This document shows positions 1 through 6,770 of a stretch of DNA of 10,656 nt, piece after piece. Both the position numbers and the translations under genes were made by a program. Under the pieces are notes generated by a model. It worked only from the letters and a program-made list of their open reading frames with translations, was not told the origin of the DNA and did not search any database. The DNA comes from Balneolales bacterium (GTDB taxonomy: Bacteria > Bacteroidota > Rhodothermia > Balneolales > Natronogracilivirgulaceae). The first letter of the stretch is position 1. Every line of letters begins with the position of its first letter. The DNA is taken from positions 1-10,656 of the forward strand of contig SKYY01000146.1 of NCBI GenBank assembly GCA_007127665.1, in the 5' to 3' direction.

Positions 1-216
1 CAGATCGTTTTCAGATATTGCACCAATGAGGGCAATCTCACGCCTGAAGCGAATCCGAACGGATCAACGGCTAATATTGCCGGCATATGCAGCGGAAAGG
101 GTAATGTGGTAGGCATGATGCCACACCCCGAACGTGCGGTGGAAGAGCAGCTCGGGTCGACGGACGGGCGTTTCTTCTTTGAGTCGGCACTGGCACAAAT
201 CACTTCCGCCTCATAG
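1..216 (+). CDS. purQ: Phosphoribosylformylglycinamidine synthase subunit PurQ, C-terminal part (5' end outside window)
   Basis: PurQ is the glutaminase subunit of FGAM synthase. It releases ammonia from glutamine for PurL/PurS in the fourth step of purine synthesis in the cytosol. Only the last 71 residues and a TAG stop (214-216) are present; the frame is open to the window edge. Seen directly: the motif GMMPHPERA at visible residues 38-46, which carries the His and Glu (H42, E44) of the class I glutamine amidotransferase triad; the nucleophile Cys would lie upstream. The segment [17 protein letters not shown] matches the PurQ region before that motif. The family is usually about 220-230 residues, so about two thirds are missing. 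The last codons and the stop belong to the first copy of a 17-bp tandem repeat that continues toward lptB, so the C-terminal Ser-Ala-Ser may be repeat-derived. Identity is secure. Confidence 0.95.
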   Translation, partial: QIVFRYCTNEGNLTPEANPNGSTANIAGICSGKGNVVGMMPHPERAVEEQLGSTDGRFFFESALAQITSAS

Positions 217-308
217 TCACGTCCGCCTCATAATCGCACACGCCTCATAATCGCACACGCCTCATAATCGCACTTGCCTCACAATCGCACCCGCCTCGTA
301 ACCCATCC
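207..308. repeat. Six-copy 17-bp tandem repeat between purQ and lptB
   Basis: Units start at 207, 224, 241, 258, 275 and 292, an exact 17-bp period. The consensus is CGCCTCATAATCGCACA. Copies 2 and 3 are identical to it, copy 4 differs at one base, copy 5 at three, and copies 1 and 6 are more diverged. Copy 1 begins inside purQ and contains its TAG stop; later units carry TAA at the same place. The array fills nearly all of the 101-nt gap before the lptB start, and a degenerate match (CGTTTCATGA) may extend into that start codon. No function is known to me. It looks like slippage expansion of the purQ 3' end. Confidence 0.93.
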
Positions 309-317
309 ACCCGTTTC

Positions 318-1094
318 ATGACCCAGACAGAACGCCAGAAACTTCATTGCAAGGATCTTGTCAAGCGGTATAAAAAACGTACCGTTGTGAACAATGTGTC
401 CATCTCCGTAAATCAGTCGGAGATTGTTGGTCTGCTGGGCCCAAACGGTGCCGGAAAAACAACCACCTTCTATATGGTAGTCGGGCTGATCCGGGCGGAA
501 AAGGGTCGCATTTATCTTAACGATAAGGACATAACCACACTCCCCATGTACCGTCGCGCCCGGTACGGCATCGGATACCTCTCCCAGGAAGCCAGTGTCT
601 TCCGGAATCTGACCGTGAGACAGAACCTGGAGTCCGTACTGGAATTCTACAATTTGAGCAAGGCGGAAAGAAGGGCACGGGCCGATGAGCTAATCGAGGA
701 GTTCAATCTGCAAACCGTCGCCAACAACAAGGGGTTCAACCTCTCCGGCGGCGAGCGGCGGCGAACCGAAATCGCCAGGGCAATGGTCACAAAACCCAAT
801 TTCCTGCTCCTTGATGAACCGTTCGCCGGCGTTGACCCCATCGCTGTGGAAGATATCCAGCAGATTATCTCCGGCCTGCGCCAGAAAAATATCGGGATTC
901 TGATAACCGACCATAACGTTCACGAAACCCTTGCCATCACCGACCGCGCCTACCTGATGTTTGAGGGACGTATTCTCAAAGAAGGGTCTTCTGACTTTTT
1001 GGCGGAGGATGATGAGGCAAGAAAACTGTATCTTGGCGAGCAGTTCCGGCTGGACCGGTACAATTACGAATCAGAAGAAAAAAAACAAAAATGA
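318..1094 (+). CDS. lptB: LptB, ATPase of the lipopolysaccharide export ABC transporter
   Basis: Cytoplasmic ATPase of LptB2FGC, which extracts LPS from the inner membrane and pushes it along the Lpt bridge to the outer membrane. Seen in the 258-residue protein: Walker A GPNGAGKT (41-48), Q-loop Gln90 in YLSQEASVF, signature LSGGE (142-146), Walker B FLLLDEP (162-168) with catalytic Glu167, D-loop GVDP, and H-loop His199 in ITDHN. The pattern [14 protein letters not shown] plus the tail LYLGEQFRL separates LptB from branched-chain amino acid ATPases (LivF/LivG). Length is slightly over the usual 240 because of a charged tail ending EEKKQK, encoded by A-rich sequence. The ATG at 318 is chosen because the domain starts within ten residues; no Shine-Dalgarno site is visible. 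The stop overlaps the rhodanese start as ATGA, indicating coupling. lptF/G/C are not in the window. Confidence 0.95.
   Translation: MTQTERQKLHCKDLVKRYKKRTVVNNVSISVNQSEIVGLLGPNGAGKTTTFYMVVGLIRAEKGRIYLNDKDITTLPMYRRARYGIGYLSQEASVFRNLTVRQNLESVLEFYNLSKAERRARADELIEEFNLQTVANNKGFNLSGGERRRTEIARAMVTKPNFLLLDEPFAGVDPIAVEDIQQIISGLRQKNIGILITDHNVHETLAITDRAYLMFEGRILKEGSSDFLAEDDEARKLYLGEQFRLDRYNYESEEKKQK
1078..1094 (+). promoter_or_regulatory. A-rich junction (A8 run plus ATGA overlap) between lptB and the rhodanese gene
   Basis: Eight consecutive A residues lie at 1078-1085 and five at 1087-1091, directly before the 4-nt stop/start overlap ATGA (1091-1094). There is no Shine-Dalgarno sequence, so the A-rich stretch with translational coupling is the likely initiation signal for the rhodanese gene. 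In the lptB frame the run reads as A AAA AAA, a slippery-type heptamer. The -1 frame from there is open into the rhodanese frame. Coupling is well supported; frameshifting is only a possibility. Confidence 0.5.
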
Positions 1095-1417
1095 CTGTAA
1101 AGGAAATTACCGTTCAGGAGCTCAAGAAAATTCAGGACGAAAACGAACCTGTTCTGTTAATCGATGTTCGTGAAAAATTTGAGAAAGACCTTGTGGATAT
1201 CGGCGGGGATCTCATTCCTTTGGGACAGCTTTCAGACCGCCTGTCTGAAATTGAGTCACACAAGGAACAACCTGTCATCATTTACTGCCGCAGCGGCGCC
1301 AGAAGTGCGGAAGCCTGCCGGGTGCTCATGTCCCGCGGATTCAAGGATGTCAAAAACCTCAAAGGAGGTATCCTGAAATGGGCCGACGACATTGATACCA
1401 GCCTCCCAAAGTACTGA
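1091..1417 (+). CDS. Single-domain rhodanese-like protein
   Basis: A 108-residue stand-alone rhodanese domain, the GlpE/PspE-sized class that carries sulfur as a cysteine persulfide; its acceptor here is unknown. Seen: the entry motif VLLIDVRE (21-28), the active-site loop CRSGARS with Cys66 as the persulfide-forming residue, and the closing motif NLKGGILKW (89-97). No signal peptide or membrane segment is visible, so it is probably cytosolic. The loop is six residues after the Cys, as in sulfur-type rather than Cdc25-type phosphatase rhodaneses. The start is fixed by the ATGA overlap with lptB, so the two are cotranscribed and probably coupled. Oddity: its last seven codons and stop are repeated in frame just after the TGA stop. 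Family assignment is firm; the physiological role and any link to LPS export are unknown. Confidence 0.9.
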   Translation: MTVKEITVQELKKIQDENEPVLLIDVREKFEKDLVDIGGDLIPLGQLSDRLSEIESHKEQPVIIYCRSGARSAEACRVLMSRGFKDVKNLKGGILKWADDIDTSLPKY

Positions 1418-1445
1418 TTGGATCCCAGCCTCCCAAAGTACTGAT
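1394..1445 (+). repeat. 27-bp tandem duplication of the rhodanese gene's 3' end, including the stop codon
   Basis: Positions 1394-1418 and 1421-1445 match over 25 bases with one difference (A1397 versus C1424), at a period of 27. Because 27 is nine codons, the second copy stays in the rhodanese frame: after TGA (1415-1417) come codons for Leu, Asp, Pro, Ser, Leu, Pro, Lys, Tyr and another TGA (1442-1444). The near identity suggests a recent duplication or a maintained one. Confidence 0.95.
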
Positions 1446-1455
1446 GGGCGCGGTT

Positions 1456-1471
1456 TCTGACACAAATCAGA
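1456..1471. terminator. Small hairpin over the rho stop codon in the convergent rhodanese/rho gap
   Basis: TCTGA (1456-1460) and TCAGA (1467-1471) form a perfect 5-bp stem with a 6-nt loop. On the - strand the rho stop TGA is the last part of the 5' arm. It is the only inverted repeat seen in the 49-nt convergent gap. The stem is short and no T-tract follows on either strand, so a role as a bidirectional terminator is weakly supported. Confidence 0.25.
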
Positions 1472-2708
1472 CGTACGCGGCAATCTGGTTCAACAGTTCT
1501 TCGTTGCTGTCGGTCCGCTTCAAAACCTGAAGCAAGCTGGCCATGGATTCCTTGGGTGACTTTTTCAGCAGGTAACGGCGTACCATATTGCGCTCTTCCA
1601 GCGAGTCGTCAATGAACTTGTCCTCGTTGCGCGTACCCGATGCGGCAATATTAATCGCAGGAAAAATGCGGTCATTTGCAATTTCACGGTCAAGGACCAG
1701 CTCCATGTTACCCGTACCCTTGAACTCCTCAAAAATCAGATCGTCCATCCGGGAATTCGTTTCCACCAGACAGGTGGCAATAATGGTAAGCGATCCGCCA
1801 TTCTCAATTTTGCGGGCTGATCCAAAGATCTTCTTGGGGATGTCGAGCGCCCTGATATCGAGTCCGCCCGACATGGTGCGCCCGCCTCCGGCCTGAGCGG
1901 CGTTATAGGCGCGGCTCAAACGCGTGATCGAATCTATCAGCAGCACGGCATCCTTTCCCATTTCGGCTTTTCTTTTCACGTAGCCGAGTGCCAGTTCTGA
2001 AATGCGCGTATGGCTTTTGGTGGACTTATCATTGGAGGAGGCAAACACGCGACCGCGGGTGGTACGGATGAAATCGGTCACCTCTTCCGGACGCTCATCA
2101 ACCAGCAACACGGCAAGTTCGATGTCAGGATGATAGTCATCAACAGAGCGGGCAATGTTCTTCAAAAGTACAGTTTTACCCGTTCGGGGCGGCGCCACGA
2201 TCAGCGCCCTCTGCCCTTTCCCAACCGGTGCAATGAGATCAATGACACGCAGTTCAATCTCATCCGGGCTGCGCGAAAGCTTGATCTGATCTACGGGCAT
2301 GATGGGAGTTTGCAAATCAAAGCGGGCAGCTTTGGCCCAAACCTCATAGGGCTCGCCATTGACCGTATGCACACTCACAAGCCGTTTGTTTCCTCTTTGA
2401 TCCTGCTCAATCTCACCCTCAACCAGCAACCCGGGCTTAAGGTTGAAAAACCGGACCATATCCGGCACCACAAAAGGATCCTGCGGAGTTGCCGTGAACT
2501 CATGATCCAGCTTCCGTAAAAAACCTACTCCTTTTTCCGTAACCTCCATGATCCCGGAGTACTGACCTGCCGGCTTCACATGCTGGTTATCAAGAAAATT
2601 GGGCAGGCCGCCACCACGCTGCTGGCCACCGCTCTTCTTTCCTTTCGGACGACCTTTTTTGCCCTTTTTTTTGCGGTTGCGTGCTTTTTTATCCTGGGAA
2701 TTACTCAT
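1467..2708 (-). CDS. rho: Transcription termination factor Rho
   Basis: Hexameric RNA-dependent ATPase/helicase that loads on unstructured RNA and terminates transcription. 413 residues. Seen: a cold-shock-like RNA-binding domain at about 50-120 with KGVGFLRK (59-66); P-loop VAPPRTGKT (171-179); catalytic Glu205 in LLVDERPEE; Walker B VLLIDS (255-260); Q-loop SGGLDIRALDIPKK (280-293); R-loop EFKGTGN (328-334); LDREIANDRIFPA near 339-351. The usual N-terminal helical Rho_N domain is not visible; residues 1-50 are Lys/Arg/Gly-rich, with 13 basic residues among positions 7-25. The position matching E. coli Phe62 is Val61, while Phe63 (E. coli Phe64) and an aromatic at 79 (E. coli Tyr80) are kept. 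The start is the only ATG ahead of the basic tail, with an A-rich leader and no Shine-Dalgarno. A 176-nt upstream gap with a hairpin suggests its own promoter and possible autoregulation. Confidence 0.97.
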   Translation of the reverse strand: MSNSQDKKARNRKKKGKKGRPKGKKSGGQQRGGGLPNFLDNQHVKPAGQYSGIMEVTEKGVGFLRKLDHEFTATPQDPFVVPDMVRFFNLKPGLLVEGEIEQDQRGNKRLVSVHTVNGEPYEVWAKAARFDLQTPIMPVDQIKLSRSPDEIELRVIDLIAPVGKGQRALIVAPPRTGKTVLLKNIARSVDDYHPDIELAVLLVDERPEEVTDFIRTTRGRVFASSNDKSTKSHTRISELALGYVKRKAEMGKDAVLLIDSITRLSRAYNAAQAGGGRTMSGGLDIRALDIPKKIFGSARKIENGGSLTIIATCLVETNSRMDDLIFEEFKGTGNMELVLDREIANDRIFPAINIAASGTRNEDKFIDDSLEERNMVRRYLLKKSPKESMASLLQVLKRTDSNEELLNQIAAYV

Positions 2709-2744
2709 TTTTTTGTTGTTTTTTATCTGATGACGGGGGTTTTC

Positions 2745-2776
2745 CAGACAGTCCGGATGCCACGGGGAGCTGTCTG
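2745..2776 (-). promoter_or_regulatory. Hairpin in the rho leader
   Basis: CAGACAG (2745-2751) and CTGTCTG (2770-2776) are exact inverted repeats. Adding TCC (2752-2754) with GGA (2766-2768) across a one-base bulge gives roughly a 10-bp stem. It lies about 37 nt upstream of the rho start. On the - strand it is followed by GAAAACC, not a U-tract, so it does not look like an intrinsic terminator. Because rho genes are autoregulated in other bacteria, a role in rho expression is possible but not shown. No convincing promoter was recognised in 2777-2884. Confidence 0.4.
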
Positions 2777-2871
2777 AAAAACATGGAATTCCCCTTTGTC
2801 CTTGCCATACACACTTCGGGACGGAATATTTGTCTCAGAAAGGAGTTATTCCCGGATGGACGTATTGCTCA

Positions 2872-2893
2872 ATCCGCTTTTTAATCAGCGGAT
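2872..2893 (-). terminator. Hairpin overlapping the stop codon of the TPR gene
   Basis: ATCCGCT (2872-2878) and AGCGGAT (2887-2893) form a perfect 7-bp stem with an 8-nt AT-rich loop. On the - strand the TGA stop (2887-2885) lies at the apex, partly in the loop. No T-tract follows, so it is not a canonical intrinsic terminator. It may protect the mRNA 3' end or assist Rho-dependent ending. Confidence 0.35.
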
Positions 2894-4189
2894 CGTCGTC
2901 TCCTCCGCAATCCAGGAGTAACAATCTCTAAGGGAACCGTCTATACGGAGTCTTTCACCCGTATTCCAGTTCTGATAGAATTTTTCTTCTGCGGTTGGTG
3001 TAACCGGCTCGTAGATTCGGTACAGGCGATTCACTGTGGCACTGACACCGGAATTGCGCTGAATGGCCCTGTCAAGATAGTCCAGAACCAGCCAGTAAAC
3101 GGCTTTGTCGATACGCGTCATGTCGCTTCCGGCGCAACGTGATACAGCCCCCGCATAAATCTGTGCTATGGTGATTTGCGGTTCCCCCCAGTTGGAGTCT
3201 TCGCTGGCAGCGCGGCGTGCATAACGTCGTGCCGCCTCGAGATCTCTGAGGCTCAGATAGTTATCGGCTATCCGCAATGAGGTTCGGGCCCTTGCCGTGC
3301 CTTGCTGGATTTCATGTGCCTCGGACAAATAGCGAATAGCCTGGCGATACTCGCCCTCATTTTCCGCTTTGTCGGCAAGGCGCGTTATATTGGTAACGCT
3401 GGGTTCCACTTCATACATTCGCTCCGCCATTCTTCTGGCCTCTGACCGGTCACCGACCCCCTGGTAAAGCTCGTAAAGCTCCTGCATCAATTCGATGTTG
3501 CCGGGGTCTTCCTGCAAACCTTCTGTCAGCAATTCAATACGCTCTTCCGGATCGGTAATCAGGTCATTTCTTGTCTGGGCAAAAAACTCCCGGGTGCTTT
3601 CATCAGCAAATGGTTCGGATTCGTTAATGATAGCAAAAGCATTCTCCCGGTCATTTTGCCTGGCATAGTTCTGTACTATGATCTGCACATAATATCCGCC
3701 ACCCGATTCGGTCGCCCGTTTCGGATCCAGCCAGAACATCTCCTCATAACTATTGAGCGCCAGCTGGAAAGCATTCCGTATATGATCCGCATTGCTTTGA
3801 TAGAACCTGCCGCGATTGAAATGCCAGCGATACTTGTCAATCTCCTCTTCGGTAAATAGCGCAAAAACCCTGTCAAACATTTGCAAAGCAGAGTCAAGGT
3901 AGGCCTCCCGCAAAGCAGGATCTTCCTGCTGGGTGGACATGTGTTCGTAAATGTCTATCATCCGGCGGAAGTTTCGCTCGGCCGGGTAGTTATCCGGATA
4001 ATCTTCCATCTCTTTGGGATGCGCCTCAACCAACCAGCGCCCGTATATAAGAGCCTGCTCATATTGTTCGTTCCGGAAGTCTTCGGAAAAAAGAGACTGA
4101 ACCTGAAGCGGTGTGTAACCGAAGGGCTGAGCGCCTGCAGCACTGGTGATAACCAGCGCTGTGATCAGAATAAGAATAGATTTTGCCAT
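2885..4189 (-). CDS. Secreted tetratricopeptide-repeat protein of unknown function
   Basis: 434 residues from the chosen start. Seen: a signal peptide (MAKSILILITALVITSAAGA) with probable AGA/Q cleavage near residue 20, then a helical protein rich in Glu, Arg and Tyr. TPR-like pairs (A/L-x-x-Y, A-x-x-x-Y) are clearest at about 213-337, for example IELMQELYELYQ and QAIRYLSEA. Only two cysteines exist, at 352 and 423 in RCAGSDM and RDCYSW, both in conserved-looking C-terminal segments, so a disulfide in the periplasm is plausible. An in-frame ATG at 4240 exists but would overlap the barrel gene and bury the signal peptide behind 17 residues, so 4189 is preferred; the gap to the barrel gene is then 28 nt. 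Last gene of a four-gene set. Probably a periplasmic or outer-membrane-associated scaffold working with the barrel; the substrate is unknown. Confidence 0.85.
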   Translation of the reverse strand: MAKSILILITALVITSAAGAQPFGYTPLQVQSLFSEDFRNEQYEQALIYGRWLVEAHPKEMEDYPDNYPAERNFRRMIDIYEHMSTQQEDPALREAYLDSALQMFDRVFALFTEEEIDKYRWHFNRGRFYQSNADHIRNAFQLALNSYEEMFWLDPKRATESGGGYYVQIIVQNYARQNDRENAFAIINESEPFADESTREFFAQTRNDLITDPEERIELLTEGLQEDPGNIELMQELYELYQGVGDRSEARRMAERMYEVEPSVTNITRLADKAENEGEYRQAIRYLSEAHEIQQGTARARTSLRIADNYLSLRDLEAARRYARRAASEDSNWGEPQITIAQIYAGAVSRCAGSDMTRIDKAVYWLVLDYLDRAIQRNSGVSATVNRLYRIYEPVTPTAEEKFYQNWNTGERLRIDGSLRDCYSWIAEETTIR

Positions 4190-4217
4190 GATATAGATAG
4201 TTGGTCTGTTGCTGTTT

Positions 4218-5513
4218 TTACTGCAGACGACGTTGTACAAACATAAGCTCTGACAAGTTGAACGAAAGACTCAATCCAAAAACCCTTTCCGAAATCAGCC
4301 CGGCCGACTCCGTCCCACGGAATCCATACTCGGCATTGATATCAATTGAGGAGTTGGACCGCGAAGAAGGAATACTGATGCCGCCATGAATGGTAAAGGT
4401 TTCAATATCCTTGTCATTGAGTTTAAGGTTGCCTGTATCATATGATACGCCCAACCGGTATATAAGGTTCGAAAGAAAGCCGGAAGCATCCCGGCGGGCA
4501 GCGATGAACTGTCCGCCAAGTCCAAGCCTGATACGGTCTTTCAGGAACGCTTCTGAATCTCCCTGGAAATTGGAATAACCGCTCCAGTTCTGATAAAGCA
4601 CATCACTTGTAAACTGTAAAAAAGGATTTGGGTTGTAAGAAAACCCGGCACTAGCCTCCATCGGATAGACGACCTGGCCGTCACCGTAGTCGGACGGCGG
4701 ACGAATGGTCACGTCATTCAAATTAATCCGTGATTCAAGCTTTCGCTCTGAAACGAGATTGACCGGCAGGGATATCATTGCCCCAAGGGTAACCCGGTCA
4801 TTTTGCCGGAATACATTTCGTTGCTGGAAATATAAACCAAAACGGTTCCCAAATCCATAATGCGATGTGGTTTCCCGCAGATTTGCAGGCCGATAGTCCG
4901 GATTATCAAAAAACACCGTCTGATCCCGGCGGATATTGCCGATCAGCAGCGACGGGGCATAACCGACAGAAAGGCTGCTGGTGAGCCGGTAACCTATACC
5001 AAGCTCCACCCTGTTGATACCACCGTTGCCCTTGCTTTCCGTGACGTAGTTCAACTCTTCGCCGGTGTGATTTTCATCCGGGGCCAGCAGAGACTCTCTC
5101 TGCGTGGTAAATCGGGACGATGTCAGCGGTGAAAGGGACAGATTGATACCAATGCGGTCTCTCCGGAGCGGCATAACCACCTGAAACGGGCCGGAATGAA
5201 ACTGGGTGGACCGGTATTGCGTGTCACGCGAAGTGGCATCATAACTGGAAATCTCAAAGGCGCCGCTTGCGTTGGTGAATACCGCCCGTGACCAAATTGC
5301 CGGATTGGAAATGCCCGGTACTGTCGGGTCGTGAAGAGCAACACCATAGACCCCCATACCTTTTGCATATGACGCCCGGAAGTCATTGGGAGCACCCAGT
5401 GCAAAATGCGAATAGGCGGAGCCGCCCCTCCACACATCCTGGGCTTTGGCCGTTGAACTGATCCCGGCAAGCAAAATGACTAAGACCGGTATGGATTTGG
5501 CAAATCGTCTCAT
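4218..5513 (-). CDS. Outer-membrane beta-barrel protein, FadL/OmpP1-like
   Basis: 431 residues. Seen: a signal peptide of about 24 residues ending TAKA/Q, then many alternating polar/hydrophobic strands separated by Gly/Asn/Asp-rich turns, such as GGINRVELGIGYRLT and LYFQQRNVFRQND, as in an outer-membrane barrel. The C-terminal section SIDINAEYGFRGTES, followed by FGLSLSFNLSELMFVQRRLQ, resembles from memory the FadL-like family of Bacteroidota encoded beside coaX and a TPR gene. The last strand ends at Phe425 with a short basic tail rather than a terminal aromatic. The opening NPAIW near 53-57 is also typical of OmpP1/FadL-like proteins. FadL relatives move hydrophobic compounds across the outer membrane, but no ligand can be read here. 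It lies 18 nt after the DUF4270 gene and 28 nt before the TPR gene. No Shine-Dalgarno. Barrel class is confident; subfamily moderate. Confidence 0.82.
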   Translation of the reverse strand: MRRFAKSIPVLVILLAGISSTAKAQDVWRGGSAYSHFALGAPNDFRASYAKGMGVYGVALHDPTVPGISNPAIWSRAVFTNASGAFEISSYDATSRDTQYRSTQFHSGPFQVVMPLRRDRIGINLSLSPLTSSRFTTQRESLLAPDENHTGEELNYVTESKGNGGINRVELGIGYRLTSSLSVGYAPSLLIGNIRRDQTVFFDNPDYRPANLRETTSHYGFGNRFGLYFQQRNVFRQNDRVTLGAMISLPVNLVSERKLESRINLNDVTIRPPSDYGDGQVVYPMEASAGFSYNPNPFLQFTSDVLYQNWSGYSNFQGDSEAFLKDRIRLGLGGQFIAARRDASGFLSNLIYRLGVSYDTGNLKLNDKDIETFTIHGGISIPSSRSNSSIDINAEYGFRGTESAGLISERVFGLSLSFNLSELMFVQRRLQ

Positions 5514-5531
5514 AGTTTCGTTGTGGGCTTG

Positions 5532-6752
5532 CTACTCTTTGGAGATACTGGTTATCAACAATTTTGGCTGCCTTCTCGGACTTTCCAGGCCGGAAAAAAG
5601 CGTCGGAAAAAGCCGGCCGTCATTTCCACCAACCACGGCATAGAGCCTGCGATCATCTCCACCATTTCGTAACTGATCATTGGCTAGATTGGTCAGGTTG
5701 ATACGGAAGGAACTATCACCCGCTCTTCTTGTGGCCTGAAACCGGGGATCGGCAGCAATGGCAAAATCAATCTGATCCGGTCTCAGATAATAGATCAGCA
5801 TTGTCTCGGATCTTGGCCGCTCAAAATCAGCCGGAACGCCTGTCTTCATGCGCACTGTGTCTTCGTAAATAACGAGTTCCACCCTTGAAAAATTGGTGGT
5901 TCCAAGGAACTCCTCTGTAAAATCGATGTCCAGTTCAAGCATACTGCCCCTGGTATTGAAAACCGGTTTGCTTGTGCCCAGGGCCTCTTCATCCGGCACC
6001 TCCTTCTCAAGGCTGATTGCCGATCTGCTTATATCCTTGCTGAGATCCCTCATGCCATCGCCCCCCTGAATAAGCAGTTTTGCCCGTGAAACCTCAATTG
6101 AGAACATTTTCTCAGTACCTTCTGCCGGAAGAATTGCAAGTCCGGGCATTTCGGCACGGTACAGAGAGTCGCGCAGATCCGAAACCCGCCTGTTGAAAAT
6201 ATCACGGTACCTGGCAGTCCATTCTTCATCCAGACGAACCGTTACCGAATCGGCACCGGTCAGGGTAAATTGACCGACCACCTTCCTGCTCATATCCGGA
6301 TTTTTTGCAAGGGCCGGGATGGAATCATATCGCCAGGAAGAGCTTCTCCACGGACGAGCGATTTCCACCACTTCAAAATCACCCCTTGCCGATAGAGCGC
6401 CATATCTGTTACTGACATTCAAGCTGAGACGCGCGACCGCGTTTTCACCTATGGTGTCGACTTCGGCCTCCTTGGCGATGGATGGTTGCAGCAACGCCGT
6501 TGCCATCATTTCGCCAAATACAGGATCATCAACTCGTCCGGTAGTGACATAAGTACGATTACCACTGAAAGAGGGTGAGCTGACAACAGACAAACCGGAG
6601 ATGGTCAGCGAATCCGAATGTACCATCACATCGTCCGGAGACAGATTGCCGCCAACTATCGGGGTGTCGTCACAAGAAGAGACAAGTCCAACTGCCAGGA
6701 GCAGCATCAAGGGAAGTGTCAGACGGTTCAGAATGCCGTCGAACGTATACAT
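5532..6752 (-). CDS. DUF4270-type lipoprotein
   Basis: 406 residues. Seen: a hydrophobic N-terminus and lipobox LVSSC with Cys27 as the lipidation site, followed at once by two Asp residues. Acidic residues after the Cys resemble the surface-export signal reported for Bacteroidota lipoproteins, but the match is loose. The mature part opens with SDSLTISGLSVVSSPSF, then YVTTGRVDDPVFGEMMATALLQ, the feature by which I recognise DUF4270 proteins. The rest is beta-rich with strand patterns such as SMLELDIDFTEEFLG and an ending FSGLESPRRQPKLLITS. The function of DUF4270 is not known. In Bacteroidota it is commonly next to the single-domain glycogen-synthase-like gene, as here (18-nt gap), and here the barrel gene follows after another 18 nt. 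I infer an outer-membrane lipoprotein, possibly surface exposed. The start is the first ATG giving a normal signal peptide. Confidence 0.85.
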   Translation of the reverse strand: MYTFDGILNRLTLPLMLLLAVGLVSSCDDTPIVGGNLSPDDVMVHSDSLTISGLSVVSSPSFSGNRTYVTTGRVDDPVFGEMMATALLQPSIAKEAEVDTIGENAVARLSLNVSNRYGALSARGDFEVVEIARPWRSSSWRYDSIPALAKNPDMSRKVVGQFTLTGADSVTVRLDEEWTARYRDIFNRRVSDLRDSLYRAEMPGLAILPAEGTEKMFSIEVSRAKLLIQGGDGMRDLSKDISRSAISLEKEVPDEEALGTSKPVFNTRGSMLELDIDFTEEFLGTTNFSRVELVIYEDTVRMKTGVPADFERPRSETMLIYYLRPDQIDFAIAADPRFQATRRAGDSSFRINLTNLANDQLRNGGDDRRLYAVVGGNDGRLFPTLFSGLESPRRQPKLLITSISKE

Positions 6753-6770
6753 ATAGCTTAATTCCAGAGG

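Noticed and set aside
207..308. CRISPR-like array
   Set aside because: The 17-bp units abut without spacers and no cas genes are present; it is a simple tandem repeat.
318..1094. Assignment as LivF/LivG-type amino acid transporter ATPase
   Set aside because: The [14 protein letters not shown] signature, [11 protein letters not shown] and the C-terminal LYLGEQFRL are LptB-specific.
2010..2519. + strand open frame inside rho
   Set aside because: Antisense shadow of the Rho ATPase core; no protein-like features.
2840..2876. Sigma-70-like promoter for rho (TTGAGC with AATAAC about 16 nt downstream, - strand)
   Set aside because: Only the first element is a fair match and this lineage uses other promoter patterns; too weak to list as a feature.
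4190..4240. Upstream in-frame ATG for the TPR gene at 4240
   Set aside because: It would add 17 residues before a clear signal peptide and overlap the barrel gene; the ATG at 4189 gives a normal secreted protein.
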